Assembly (NCBI GenBank): GCA_964417895.1 | Contig: CAYQJS010000022.1 | Span: 1 to 64,000 of the forward strand | Length of the DNA: 64,000 bases | Direction of reading: 5' to 3' | Origin: CAYQJS01 sp964417895 | GTDB taxonomy: Bacteria; Chloroflexota; UBA6077; SHYK01 | Part shown: positions 55,750 to 64,000 of the stretch, piece by piece | How the letters are laid out: every line of letters begins with the position of its first letter | Position numbering within the stretch: position 1 is the first letter of the stretch | Translations under genes and position numbers: made by a program | Notes under the pieces: model-generated | The model's database searches: none | Told to the model about the DNA's origin: nothing | What the model saw: only the letters and a program-made list of their open reading frames with translations

Positions 55750-56967
55750 TTAGTAGCCTTCGGGCACGCGGACCTGATGCTCGAGCGCGACCTCGCGGTG
55801 GTCCCGGGCTGACTGCATGATCGCGAGGCACACTTCCAGGGTCGCCAGGCCCCAGCGGCCGCCATGGAGGACGGGCTTCCCCGCCGTCAAAGCCTGATAC
55901 AGCTCGTCCAACTCGGGCGAATAGGCTCCTCGCACGTCCTCGACACGGATCTCTTCGTTTCCGGCGTCGGTATACACGTAGAGGCCGTTGGGCGACTGAC
56001 GCATGTCGCCACGCTCGCACGAGACGACGAGCAACCCGAGGTCGCCCATGAAGTGGGAGCCCGTTCGAGCCCCCGCGGGTCCCGGCGCCCCCGCTCGACC
56101 AGCCGTGGTGGTGAGGGCCCGCTCTTCCTTGGCGGCGGCCTCATCCCGCGCGCCGGCCCTGATCTCGCGCCTCGATTGTGCGCGGCCCTCTGCGCCCGGA
56201 GCCCCCGGGCCGGCGGACCCCGGATCGAAAAACTCCGATGCCATGAAGTAGCCATACGCGTTGTAGATGAGGGTGGCGCTGACCCCGTCCTCCAGCTCGA
56301 TGAGGGCTGTAAAGTAGCCCGGCGCCGTGTTGCGTGGTTCCATCCACTGCCCGGTCACCGCCCGCACGCGCCGTGCCAGGCCGCCGGCGAGAAGCCGCAC
56401 TGTGTCAACTTGGTGCGGGGCCTGCCGGTAGGCGACCCCGCCGCCCTGGGCCACGTCCAGCTCATCGGCGCGGCGCGGGGCGAGCATCCAGGCGGTCGCT
56501 GCCCACGTCGTCACCGCGCGCAGCCCGCCAAGCTCGCCCGAGCGGACGATTTGGCGCATGCGGCGCACGACGCTGCTGGAACTGCGCGAGCCGCCGCACA
56601 AGAACTGGACGCCGGCCCTGTCCGTAGCCTCGATCATCCGCTCCGCGTCAGCGAGGGTGATCGCCATAGGCTTTTCGACGATGACGTGCTTGCCCCGTTC
56701 AGCAGCCAGGATTACGTGTGGGCAGTGGAGGGTGTTGGGCGTGGCTATCCAGACTGTGTCGACGTCCGGATCGTCGCACAGCTCCTCGATCGAGCGGTAC
56801 GTCTTCGCGCCGTGTCGCTCGCGGAAGGCCTGGAGAGCCCGGGGATTGACGTCCGCACCGGCCACCAGGTTGGCATTCGGCATGGCGACGATGGCAGGCG
56901 CGACGCCGAAGCCCGCCAACCCGAGGCCGACGATGCCGACGTTCAGCGTGCGCGACCCGGTGTTCAT
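55750..56967 (-). CDS. Gfo/Idh/MocA family oxidoreductase (Pht4-like)
   Basis: A 405-residue dehydrogenase between the two Rieske genes. VGIVGLGLAGFGVAPAI, WIATPNTLH and HVIVEKPMAIT (catalytic Lys) are the Rossmann marks; VSCERGDMRQSPNGLYVY closes the C-terminal domain. A ~50-residue Ala/Gly/Arg-rich insert (PGSAGPGAPGAEGRAQSRRE...) replaces the loop that is glycine-rich in the homologue at 6811. The nearest known role is oxidation of a phthalate-type dihydrodiol (Pht4), which fits its place beside Rieske oxygenases. The ATG at 56967 lacks a clear ribosome site; upstream frame to 57105 is repeat. Confidence 0.9.
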   Translation of the reverse strand: MNTGSRTLNVGIVGLGLAGFGVAPAIVAMPNANLVAGADVNPRALQAFRERHGAKTYRSIEELCDDPDVDTVWIATPNTLHCPHVILAAERGKHVIVEKPMAITLADAERMIEATDRAGVQFLCGGSRSSSSVVRRMRQIVRSGELGGLRAVTTWAATAWMLAPRRADELDVAQGGGVAYRQAPHQVDTVRLLAGGLARRVRAVTGQWMEPRNTAPGYFTALIELEDGVSATLIYNAYGYFMASEFFDPGSAGPGAPGAEGRAQSRREIRAGARDEAAAKEERALTTTAGRAGAPGPAGARTGSHFMGDLGLLVVSCERGDMRQSPNGLYVYTDAGNEEIRVEDVRGAYSPELDELYQALTAGKPVLHGGRWGLATLEVCLAIMQSARDHREVALEHQVRVPEGY

Positions 56968-57014
56968 GCTGGTGCAGCATCGCGCAAATTCATGACCCTT
57001 GGGCGCGAGTCGCC

Positions 57015-57170
57015 GGCGGACCTCCCTCTCCCACCGCAGTGGGAGAGGGGAGGGTGAGGGCAGGCTCCTGCCGGCGGAAGCATCAACGGTCGTCCCTCCG
57101 CCCAAACAACGGGGTATGCCATCCAGAAGGGGCCCTCACCTAGCCTCTCCCACTGCGGTGGGAGAGGAAT
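57015..57170. repeat. Family A repeats, two units
   Basis: CTCCCTCTCCCACCGCAGTG with GGGAGAGGGGAGGGTGAGGG (57020-57062), and CCCTCACCTAGCCTCTCCCA with GGTGGGAGAGG (57133-57168). Both are inverted repeats around CGCAGTG/CTGCGGTG. They separate the Gfo/Idh/MocA gene from the next Rieske gene. Confidence 0.75.
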
Positions 57171-57219
57171 GGTTAACTCCGCCGCCTGCCGAGGACCAGC
57201 GATGGGATTGCGCGCTTGG

Positions 57220-58524
57220 CTAGTGCGCCGCCGCGGCGGCCACGGCCTCTCGGTCGACGTCCTTCCAGGAAGCCATCACGGCGTCGATCTTGTCGGCGTC
57301 GCGGCTCCAGCCGCCCTCCTGCGGGAAGTACTTGAATCCCCCAAAGTTCGCCCGCGCGGCGCCCACGAGGTAACCATTCTCGTTGGGGATGGCCGGGAAC
57401 TCGAGGCCGACGTTCTCGGCCGGATCGCGCAAGAGGTTGACGGTGGGCTCCTTCCCCTGGCGAACGAGCTCCACCTGCTCGAGCAGCAGCTGGCGGAAGA
57501 GGATGATGCCCGTGTCGGACTCCCCGAGCTTCTCGAGATCCCGCCGGGCGACGTCTCCCTGGGTGATCCAGCACATGTAATCCTGGTTGAACGTGCGGTC
57601 CAGGTCGCTGAACCCGTTCCGATCGTTCATGAGCGAGACGATGCGCGACGGGATCACATCCTGCTTCGGCGCCTGCGCGCCGGGCGCCGCCTTCCACGTG
57701 TACCGCGAGATGTGGAGAGTGTGACTGTCGTCCGCGGGCACCCGGAACTGCATCGTGCTGCCGACCCAGAGGATGTTGGGAAACAGGATCGGGTGCCCCA
57801 GGCGCCACTGCACATGGTCTTCGTCCTGCCCCTTCACCACACGCCGCTTGACGATGCCGTGCTTGAACACCTCGAACCCGACCCTGGTGTGGGACCGGTC
57901 GCGCTCGAAAGTTGGCTCGTCGCCGGCCAGCAGCTGCCGGAAGTACTTGCCCGCGTAACCGTGCAGGTGCTCGGTGTGGATCGAGTCCAGGGAGTTCTCC
58001 TGGCACTGGAGCCAGCTGCACGGCAGATGGGCGACCGCGATGTCGTGCACGCAGTTCTCCCAGACCAGCGGCCCCCACCGCGGCAGGAGCGGCGCCGGCT
58101 CGGGCCCCATGTAGGCGAAGATCAGGCCGCCCAGCTCTTCCGCTCGGTAGGCGCGGATGCTGCACTTGGCGCGGAAGGACGCCTCCGGGTGCAGCGTGTC
58201 CTCGAAGGGCTGCTCGATGCAGCGACCGGCCTCGTCGTACTTCCAGCCGTGATACTGGCAGCGGATGCCGTCGTTCTCGACGACGCCGTAGGCGAGGCTG
58301 GCGCGCCGGTGAGCGCAGTACTTGTCGACGATGCCCAGGCCGCCGCGGAGGTCGCGGTACACGACGAGCTCTTCGCCGAGGACCTTGACCTCCTTGGTGC
58401 GGAACAGGCTGCCATCGAGGTCGTCGACGGCGCAGACCGGCTGCCAGTAGCGCCGCATCAGCTCACCCATCGGTGTGCCAGGCCCCACCTTGGTCAGCAG
58501 TTCGTTCTCTTCCACGCTCAGCAT
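57220..58524 (-). CDS. Rieske ring-hydroxylating oxygenase, alpha subunit (phthalate-oxygenase-like)
   Basis: A 434-residue Rieske enzyme, paralogous to 54496-55701. Cluster ligands DKYCAHRRASLAYG and IRCQYHGWKYD; iron site ENSLDSIHTEHLHGYAG. The start MLSVEENELLTKVGPGTPMG matches the phthalate 4,5-dioxygenase group. GGAAAGGAGG lies just before the ATG. The C-terminal extension (FGGFKYFPQEGGWSRD...) is longer than in the paralogue. Having two related oxygenases in one cluster suggests two substrates or sequential hydroxylations. Confidence 0.92.
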   Translation of the reverse strand: MLSVEENELLTKVGPGTPMGELMRRYWQPVCAVDDLDGSLFRTKEVKVLGEELVVYRDLRGGLGIVDKYCAHRRASLAYGVVENDGIRCQYHGWKYDEAGRCIEQPFEDTLHPEASFRAKCSIRAYRAEELGGLIFAYMGPEPAPLLPRWGPLVWENCVHDIAVAHLPCSWLQCQENSLDSIHTEHLHGYAGKYFRQLLAGDEPTFERDRSHTRVGFEVFKHGIVKRRVVKGQDEDHVQWRLGHPILFPNILWVGSTMQFRVPADDSHTLHISRYTWKAAPGAQAPKQDVIPSRIVSLMNDRNGFSDLDRTFNQDYMCWITQGDVARRDLEKLGESDTGIILFRQLLLEQVELVRQGKEPTVNLLRDPAENVGLEFPAIPNENGYLVGAARANFGGFKYFPQEGGWSRDADKIDAVMASWKDVDREAVAAAAAH

Positions 58525-58660
58525 TGGCGCCTCCTTTCCCTGCTAGCGGATGTTGGGGATTTCGCCGGACACTCGACGCAAAGCCGAGTGTAGCACGGTA
58601 TAGGCCGGTGCACGACCTGATGCACATGTTCGGCAGCGACAGCGACTGAACGGGCTCGCC

Positions 58661-59203
58661 TCAGCCGATGGGCGGGTCCTGGAGGAACCGGTAGATCTTG
58701 CGCACATAATGCGCCACGGGCTCGGTCGTCGGATCGTGGTGCATCGCGAGCACCTCCGCGACGTACATGATCCGGTCTCCGGCAGGGTGCTTCGCCCGGA
58801 CCACACATTCGAGATTCGCAAAAGCCCCCGCGATGAGCGGCGCCTTGATGCGCGTCGCAGGTATGCGCTCGATGCCGACGGCGGCGAACTTGTCGTCGAC
58901 CGTGTGGCCCGAGACGCCACGGCTCGGAATCACGAGACTGGCCTGGCGCGGCGAGCACACGGCGAGCCCGAACTCGCCGGAGGCCTCCACTAGCTCAGTC
59001 GTCCGATTCGATGGGCTCAGCACCACCAACACGATCGTGGGCGGCCCGGCCGTGATACCCAGGCCGCGCTGCACGAACTGCCAGTTGTCCTGACCGTCGT
59101 GCGCGGCCGTCAGCAGAAAGAGCCCCGTCGGCATCAGCTCCAGCGCTTCGCGCGTCGGGACGGTGTGGTAGCCGTAGTAGCCGTGATCCTCGTGTTCGGG
59201 CAA
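58661..59203 (-). CDS. Flavin reductase-like FMN-binding protein
   Basis: A 180-residue split-barrel flavin reductase: LMPTGLFLLTAAHDGQ, VVLSPSNRTTELVEASGEFGLAVCS, DRIMYVAEVLAMHHDP. This family binds FMN and supplies reduced flavin to partner oxygenases. It is the first gene of the minus-strand cluster with the Rieske oxygenases, and may feed electrons there, though Rieske enzymes normally use FNR-type reductases; the link is inferred. There is a 136-base gap to the next gene. Confidence 0.87.
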   Translation of the reverse strand: MPEHEDHGYYGYHTVPTREALELMPTGLFLLTAAHDGQDNWQFVQRGLGITAGPPTIVLVVLSPSNRTTELVEASGEFGLAVCSPRQASLVIPSRGVSGHTVDDKFAAVGIERIPATRIKAPLIAGAFANLECVVRAKHPAGDRIMYVAEVLAMHHDPTTEPVAHYVRKIYRFLQDPPIG

Positions 59204-59239
59204 GTTTAGTGCTCCATTGGATGTCTGCTAACCGAGGTT

Positions 59240-59535
59240 CGACGCGAGGGCAGCCCTCACCCGTCCTTGGCCCTGCGGGCCGGCGGCCGGCCTCTCCCAT
59301 AAATGGGCGAGGCGCGAAGCTGCCCCCTCTCCCATCGCGATTCCCGCCCGATCCCCTGTGGCTGGCTGCATGGTAGTCCGCAACCACAGCACGGTCAATG
59401 ACACGAAGGGCATGGGGTGGCCCTGCATCCCGTACCTGCGGATAATCACCCCGAAGACCATTTGCTCGCATTTTCCGGCCACGCTGGCCCCCTACCTTCA
59501 CCCTCTCCCCCGTGCGCGGGGGCGAGGCAAGAGAA
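59240..59535. repeat. Family A repeats upstream of the MetE-like gene
   Basis: GCAGCCCTCACCCGTCCTTG ... GCCGGCCTCTCCCATAAATG (59252-59305) and CACCCTCTCCCCCGTGCGCG with GGGGCGAGG (59499-59526). The second hairpin directly abuts the ribosome-binding site of the next gene (AGAAAGGA), so it may affect its translation. No gene lies in between. Confidence 0.7.
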
Positions 59536-59548
59536 AGGATCCACTCCC

Positions 59549-60721
59549 ATGAAGCGGAGCACAGAGCGGATTCTCACGACCCACACCGGCAGTCTGGCGC
59601 GCCCCAAGGACCTCCTCGAGCTCATGGGCGCGCGACTCCGTGGTGAGCCCTACGACGCGGCCGCCTATGGCCCGCGCGTTCGGAGCGCGGTGGCCGATAT
59701 CGTCCGCCAGCAGGCCGAGAGCGGCATCGACGTTCTGACCGACGGCGAGCAGAGTAAGTCGGGATTCTCGGTGTACGTGCGAGAGCGCTTGAGCGGCTTC
59801 GAGCCGGATCCCTCCGCGCCGGCTGGGCGCGGGCTGCAATGGGTCCAGGAATTGACGGCCTTCCCCGAATACTACGAGCGCTACTTCGGCAGATACATGC
59901 GCAGTATCGCGCCCAATATCCCGCTGATCTGCACCGGGCCTGTCAGCTATGTGGGTCAGGCGGCGGTGCAGGCTGACATCGATAACCTCAAGGCCGCCCT
60001 CGTGGGGGTACGCGCCGAGGAGGTGTTCATGCCGTCCAGCGCGCCGCGACGCCTGGGGCGAAACGCCCACTACGGCAGCGACGAGGAGTACACCTACGCG
60101 ATCGCGGACGCCATGCGCTCTGAGTACCAGGCTATCGCTGGCGCCGGCTTCATCCTTCAGGTAGACGATCCGGGTCTCACCGACTTCTACAGTCAGGATC
60201 CGTCGTCGAGTCTGGCGGAGCGTCGCAAAGCGGCCGAGATGCAGATCGAGGCGCTGAACCATGCGCTGCGCGGCATTCCGCCCGAGCAGGTGCGCTACCA
60301 CACGTGCTACGGGATCAATGAAGGACCGCGCGTCTTCGACACCCCCCTTAACGACATCGTGGATCTCATTCTCAAGGTGAACGCCGGCGGCTACTCGTTC
60401 GAGGCAGCCAATCCGCGCCACGAGCACGAGTGGCACGTTTGGGAGCAGGTGAAGCTCCCCGAGGGCAAGATCCTGATTCCCGGCGTGATCACGCACGCGA
60501 GCAATATCGTCGAGCATCCGGAGTGGATCGCCGAGCGCATCACCCGCTACGCCAAGCTCGTCGGGCGGGAGAACGTGATCGCGGGGAGCGACTGCGGCTT
60601 TTCGTCCCAGGCGACGCCCAACCCGGAGGTCCACCCGGCCGTCGTATGGGCCAAGTTCCAGGCGATGGCGGAGGGCGCGCGCCTGGCGACGAAGCAGTTG
60701 TGGGGAAGTGGCTCAGAGTGA
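59549..60721 (+). CDS. Cobalamin-independent methionine synthase (MetE C-terminal-like) family protein
   Basis: A 390-residue TIM-barrel protein of the MetE_C/epoxyalkane-CoM-transferase-like family: ILTTHTGSLARPKDLLELM, GIDVLTDGEQSKSGF, VDDPGLTDF, YHTCYGINEGPR and IVEHPEWIAERITRYA, GSDCGFSS near the C-terminus, with His and Cys at the zinc-ligand positions. Members without the MetE N-terminal half often transfer methyl or alkyl groups between thiols and other substrates, and need not make methionine. I take ATG 59549 with AAAGGA upstream. It ends 1 base from the convergent LLM gene. Confidence 0.9.
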   Translation: MKRSTERILTTHTGSLARPKDLLELMGARLRGEPYDAAAYGPRVRSAVADIVRQQAESGIDVLTDGEQSKSGFSVYVRERLSGFEPDPSAPAGRGLQWVQELTAFPEYYERYFGRYMRSIAPNIPLICTGPVSYVGQAAVQADIDNLKAALVGVRAEEVFMPSSAPRRLGRNAHYGSDEEYTYAIADAMRSEYQAIAGAGFILQVDDPGLTDFYSQDPSSSLAERRKAAEMQIEALNHALRGIPPEQVRYHTCYGINEGPRVFDTPLNDIVDLILKVNAGGYSFEAANPRHEHEWHVWEQVKLPEGKILIPGVITHASNIVEHPEWIAERITRYAKLVGRENVIAGSDCGFSSQATPNPEVHPAVVWAKFQAMAEGARLATKQLWGSGSE

Positions 60722-60722
60722 A

Positions 60723-61610
60723 TCAGGCGCGCAGCGGCGCGAGCGTCTCGCGGACGCGGCGCAAGGCATCGAGGCGCTCCGCGAGACTAACGTAGGCGCC
60801 GCGCAAGCTGCTCGCCGTAACGTGCGTGGCCCCGAGCCGTTGCCACCCCTCGAAGTCGCGGCGCCAGTCGTCGGGAGTGGTGTCGCCCCGCGCGCCGATG
60901 CCGCCGATGATCTGCAACGCGCCCGGATCGCGCCCCGCGCGCCGTGCGCTCTCGCGCAGCAGGTCGACACGGCGCCCATTGTCCGCATCCGGCCGCCCCA
61001 GGGCCATCCATCCATCGCCGATGCGCCCGGCGCGCTCGATGGCGCGATCGCTCTCAGCGCCGAACCAGATGGGAATCGGTCGCTGCACGGGGAGCGGATT
61101 CAGGCCGGCGTCGGTGATGGTGTGCCATCGGCCGCCGAAGGTCACGAGCTCCTGCGTCCAGAGGAGGCGCAGGACCTCGATCTGCTCTTCGATCAGCGGA
61201 CCGCGCGTGTGGAAGTCCATTCCGAGCGCTTCGAACTCGACGGAGTTCCACCCCAGGCCCACGCCGAGCCGCAGGCGCCCACCTGAGAGTACGTCCACTT
61301 CGGCTGCCTGTTTGGCCACGAGCGCGGTCTGGCGCTGCGGGAGGATGATGATGCCGCTCACCAGTTCCACGCGCCGTGTGATCGCCGCCATGTATCCGAA
61401 GAGCACCATCGGCTCGTGCACCATATTCTGGTTGGTGAAGCCGAAGCGGCTGCCCGCCAGCGCCGGATGGCCCGGCCTGGCGCCCAGCACGTGGTCGTAG
61501 GCCGGGATATAGTCGAATCCCATCTCCTCGACGCCCGCGGTCCAGTCTCGGATTGCCGCCGGATCGGCCCCGATTTCGGCCTGCGGGAAAGAGGCGCCAA
61601 GCAGGACCAT
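60723..61610 (-). CDS. LLM class F420/flavin-dependent oxidoreductase
   Basis: A 295-residue luciferase-like TIM-barrel enzyme: MGFDYIPAYDHVLGARPGHP, VELVSGIIILPQRQTALVAKQAAEVDVLSGGRLRLGVGLGW in two blocks, and IPIWFGAESDRAIERAGRIGDGWM. The pattern is that of the F420-dependent LLM group (TIGR03619-like), but FMN cannot be excluded from sequence alone. GGAGGTCGGGC precedes the ATG. Substrate unknown. Convergent with the MetE-like gene. Confidence 0.9.
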   Translation of the reverse strand: MVLLGASFPQAEIGADPAAIRDWTAGVEEMGFDYIPAYDHVLGARPGHPALAGSRFGFTNQNMVHEPMVLFGYMAAITRRVELVSGIIILPQRQTALVAKQAAEVDVLSGGRLRLGVGLGWNSVEFEALGMDFHTRGPLIEEQIEVLRLLWTQELVTFGGRWHTITDAGLNPLPVQRPIPIWFGAESDRAIERAGRIGDGWMALGRPDADNGRRVDLLRESARRAGRDPGALQIIGGIGARGDTTPDDWRRDFEGWQRLGATHVTASSLRGAYVSLAERLDALRRVRETLAPLRA

Positions 61611-61781
61611 GCCCGACCTCCAAAGGTGGGGTGAATGCGCGATGCCGATGGAAGGTTGTTGCCGATTCGCTCAAACTGCAATTACTATGCCAGTCTTGCC
61701 AGGGGGAAGGCCTGTAGCTGATCCCTCAGCCGCATCGACCCCGGCTAGTACCCATCGGCACAAGAGCACCGATGGTTGAGC

Positions 61782-61915
61782 GAGCGGGCAGGCCCCCTCT
61801 CCTGCCGAAGCGGGAGAGGGGTGGGGTGAGGGCAGGCCTCAATGGCCGATGATCCTCGGGTTCAGCAGGGGGGGCCTAACCTAGCCTCTCCCATTGCGAT
61901 GAAAGAGGGAATTGG
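61782..61915. repeat. Family A repeats
   Basis: CAGGCCCCCTCTCCTGCCGA with GGGAGAGGGGTGGGGTGAGGG, then CTAACCTAGCCTCTCCCATT with GATGAAAGAGGG. They fill much of the 331-base gap between the LLM gene start and the end of the phosphoesterase gene; nothing else was seen there. Confidence 0.7.
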
Positions 61916-61941
61916 TTGGCTCCCTTGGGCTGGCCCCCGCT

Positions 61942-62540
61942 TCAGGCCTTCCGTAGCCTGACGAGCTCCAGCTTCGCCGTCCCATCGATTAGCTCGAGCA
62001 CCGCGACGCCGCCGAGGTCGTCTTCGGACTGACGGTCGACGGGCAGCGTCGGGCTGCCCGGGTTGAAGAAGAGCACGCCCTCGCGCTCCTCCCGCCACTG
62101 GCGGTGCGTTCCGGCAAGGCGACGACGTTGACGGTTCGGCTGAACCGCTTGCGCAGCAGTTCGGCCAGCGGCTTGTCCCCGAACTGGAGCCCAGTGTCTG
62201 ACGCCATGATCGCCTTATCGGGCTTGCTCACGTTGAACGTCAGGCCGACACTCGTGCCTCCCGCCTCGATGACGCGGAGCGGGCTCGCGTCGTCACCGCC
62301 CACGGAAACCCAGCCCCTGTCGCCGCCGGCCGGCACAAGCACGGGCGCCACCTCAGCGAGCCGGTCGAGGATGCCTTTCTGGCCGATGTCTCCGAGATGT
62401 ACGATCAGGTCCACCCCTGCAAACGCATCCAGCGCCTGCTGCGGCAGGTCGCTTCCGTCCGCCTTTCGACTGTGCGTGTCGGCAAGGAAGCCGATGCGTC
62501 GCACACGTGCGGTATCGTAAGGGATGCTAGAGTTCGTCAT
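61942..62540 (-). pseudogene. YfcE-like metallophosphoesterase with a single-base frameshift
   Basis: From ATG 62540 (GGAGGG upstream) one frame encodes IGFLADTHS, GVDLIVHLGDIGQKG, LVPAGGDRG, FSRTVNVVA. Near 62119 the expected GTHR motif (usually GHTHR) and following HRQWREEREGVLFFNPGSPT and VAVLELIDGTAKLELVRL lie in another frame, ending TGA at 61942. One base is missing in between. The last metal-ligand motif is in the second frame, so the gene as written is broken. It may be a sequencing error. The full-length product would be a ~200-residue phosphodiesterase. Confidence 0.85.
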
Positions 62541-62646
62541 AGCTTCGCCCTCCAACTTGCAAACGCATAGTAGGAGAAGGCGGCCAGGACCGCTAGTGGG
62601 GCGGCGGGCCTCGGTCCGTAGCCTGGATCTATAAGGAGTGAGACCA

Positions 62647-64000
62647 ATGCGCAGTCGCACCATCCTCGGCCTGTGCTGTGCCGTTCTGTTCGCGGCGTGC
62701 TCGCCTGCCCCACAAGGGCCCGCTGAGAATCGAGACGGCGGGCAAACGGGCCCCGCCATGGGACCCCGAGTTCTCCGGCTGGGCAGTCGAGAGGAGCCAA
62801 GGGGGGGGCTCGTCCAGCTAACGACGACGGGCTCGCCCGAGTACGTCTCCGCTTTCTCAGCTGGCCTGACGACGTTCAACGCGGATGCTGTGAATCAGCC
62901 GGTCGTGGCCCAGAAGGTCCCGCGCGTCGAGGATGGCGACTGGCGGGTCTTTCCCGACGGCCAGATGGAGGTCACCTGGAAGCTCCGCCCTACCAGCTGG
63001 CACGACGGCACACCACTAACCGCGGCCGACTACGAATTCGGTGTAATTCTCTTGCTCGATCCGGAAATCCCGAACGTCGGATCAGGGGGCTACACCGCGC
63101 GTTCGATTGCCGGCGCATCCGCTCCGGATCCTCAGACCGTGGTCGTGCGCTGGCGGCAGCCCTACATCTTTGCGGATTCGGCCCTGGCCACGGCGCTCCC
63201 CGCGATCCCGCGCCACCTGATGTGGGACCTGTACCAGCAAGGCGACAAGGCGGTATTCCGGAATAGCGCGTACTGGATGACAGAGTACGTGGGGATCGGT
63301 CCATTCAAGCTAGTCGAATGGGCCAGCGGAAGCCACGTCGAGGGGGTGGCCTTCGACCATTACGTCCTGGGCCGACCGAAAATCGATCGCATCATCATCA
63401 GGATCCTCCCGGATCCCCGGACGCTGACCGTGAACCTCATCGCTGGGGACATCGACTTCATCCCCATCGGGCAGATCGGGGCGGCCGAGCTCAAGGTGAT
63501 AAGGGAGGCCTGGGACCCGATTGGGGGCGGCCAGGCAATACCCATCATCGAGGGCCAGCGCCAGATCCTTCCACAGTTACGAGATCCGACCACCCCCTGG
63601 GCGCGCGACGTTCGCGTGCGCGAGGCGATGGCCTACCATCTCGACCGACAGGCCATGGCTGACATTCTGCAGCAGGGGTTCACTGTCCCGGCGGATGCTT
63701 TCATAACTCCGAAGGACCCGACCTGGCCGCTGCTCGAGCAGCGGGGCTTCAAGCGGCGCCCGTACGACCCAGCCGAGGCCCAGCGACTGATGGCCGCGGC
63801 CGGCTGGACACGAGGCGGAGACGGCCTCTATCGAGACGGTGGCGCACAGACCCTCGCGATGGAGGTGCGCGGCGGCAGCGGCTTTACTCAGGAGCTGACC
63901 GTCGTTGCCGCCCAGTGGAAAGACGCGGGGCTCGACTCCACCATCTTCGTTATCCCTGACACGACGGCCAACGAGCGCGAGCTTCAGAACTCCGCCCGCG
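62647..64000 (+). CDS. Peptide-type ABC transporter substrate-binding lipoprotein (cut by window end)
   Basis: The first ~451 residues of an SBP_bac_5 protein. AAGGAG lies 8 bases before the ATG. The signal LGLCCAVLFAACSPAP has a lipobox Cys at about residue 18. TSWHDGTPLTAADYEFG, VGIGPFKLVEWASGSHV and VRVREAMAYHLDRQAM are family marks. It is the third such solitary binding protein in 64 kb. The gene continues past the window; permease genes might follow there. Confidence 0.9.
   Translation, partial: MRSRTILGLCCAVLFAACSPAPQGPAENRDGGQTGPAMGPRVLRLGSREEPRGGLVQLTTTGSPEYVSAFSAGLTTFNADAVNQPVVAQKVPRVEDGDWRVFPDGQMEVTWKLRPTSWHDGTPLTAADYEFGVILLLDPEIPNVGSGGYTARSIAGASAPDPQTVVVRWRQPYIFADSALATALPAIPRHLMWDLYQQGDKAVFRNSAYWMTEYVGIGPFKLVEWASGSHVEGVAFDHYVLGRPKIDRIIIRILPDPRTLTVNLIAGDIDFIPIGQIGAAELKVIREAWDPIGGGQAIPIIEGQRQILPQLRDPTTPWARDVRVREAMAYHLDRQAMADILQQGFTVPADAFITPKDPTWPLLEQRGFKRRPYDPAEAQRLMAAAGWTRGGDGLYRDGGAQTLAMEVRGGSGFTQELTVVAAQWKDAGLDSTIFVIPDTTANERELQNSAR

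Noticed and set aside
57169..58593. 474-residue plus-strand frame opposite the second Rieske gene
   Set aside because: Antisense shadow; Rieske motifs are on the minus strand.

Overview
The window is high-GC bacterial DNA with mixed gene orientation, many solitary lipoprotein-type peptide-binding proteins and an unusual load of oxidative catabolism genes: two Rieske oxygenases, LigB-type and luciferase-like (LLM) oxygenases, four SDR/AKR reductases, two Gfo/Idh/MocA dehydrogenases, cupins and an amidohydrolase. This, together with the dispersed C/G-rich intergenic repeats, looks like a soil or groundwater Chloroflexota genome, possibly a metagenome assembly, since there is a 10-N gap and several single-base frameshifts. 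The taxonomy is inference. No rRNA, tRNA or CRISPR array was found.

Layout. 1-0.85 kb: 3' part of a fused MNT-HEPN gene and a small unknown. 1.0-12.7 kb: scattered metabolic and regulatory genes (MmgE/PrpD, coiled-coil protein, peptide-binding lipoprotein, methyltransferase, Gfo/Idh/MocA, VOC protein, cNMP-binding protein, a REC domain joined to a cyclase tail, aldo/keto reductase), then an RHH/PIN toxin-antitoxin pair and a dienelactone hydrolase. 12.8-17.1 kb: chromate block (MFS, ChrB-like, MFS, ChrA). 17.4-28.1 kb: defence and stability island: antitoxin/PIN pair, a type I restriction operon hsdM-hsdS-hsdR plus YgjP-like metallopeptidase, a frameshifted TIR-like effector gene, an HNH-like two-gene unit, a fragment of a duplicated amidohydrolase gene and an unknown two-gene module.

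28.2-43.2 kb: aromatic and general metabolism: frameshifted amidohydrolase, LigB-type ring-cleavage dioxygenase and alpha/beta hydrolase (a plausible meta-cleavage group), peptide-binding lipoprotein, two overlapping SDRs, secreted DUF5666-like protein, HIT protein, secreted 5'-nucleotidase, cupin, membrane alpha/beta hydrolase overlapping galactokinase, and an SDR.

43.3-53.2 kb: the most interesting region, a seven-gene minus-strand operon. It reads: unknown two-TM protein, hsdM, hsdS, DUF4268/PD-(D/E)XK protein, an ABC-type AAA ATPase with a DUF4276 TOPRIM-like partner, and hsdR. The ATPase-DUF4276 pair resembles OLD/PARIS-like anti-phage modules and sits inside a type I restriction operon. 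53.3-59.2 kb: a catabolic cluster with a cupin protein, two paralogous Rieske oxygenases, a Pht4-like dehydrogenase and a flavin reductase. 59.5-64 kb: MetE-C-like protein, LLM oxidoreductase, frameshifted phosphoesterase and a third peptide-binding lipoprotein cut by the window end.

Dispersed repeats are a second theme. Four kinds recur: a CCCTCACCCC/GAGGGGGAG family (A), a hairpin family carrying TTCGACAGGCTCAGG (B), a GCGAAGCATCTGG family (C) and a degenerate GGAACTCGGAACC array (D). Family A copies have entered the reading frame of one hsdM, and family D has lengthened galK.
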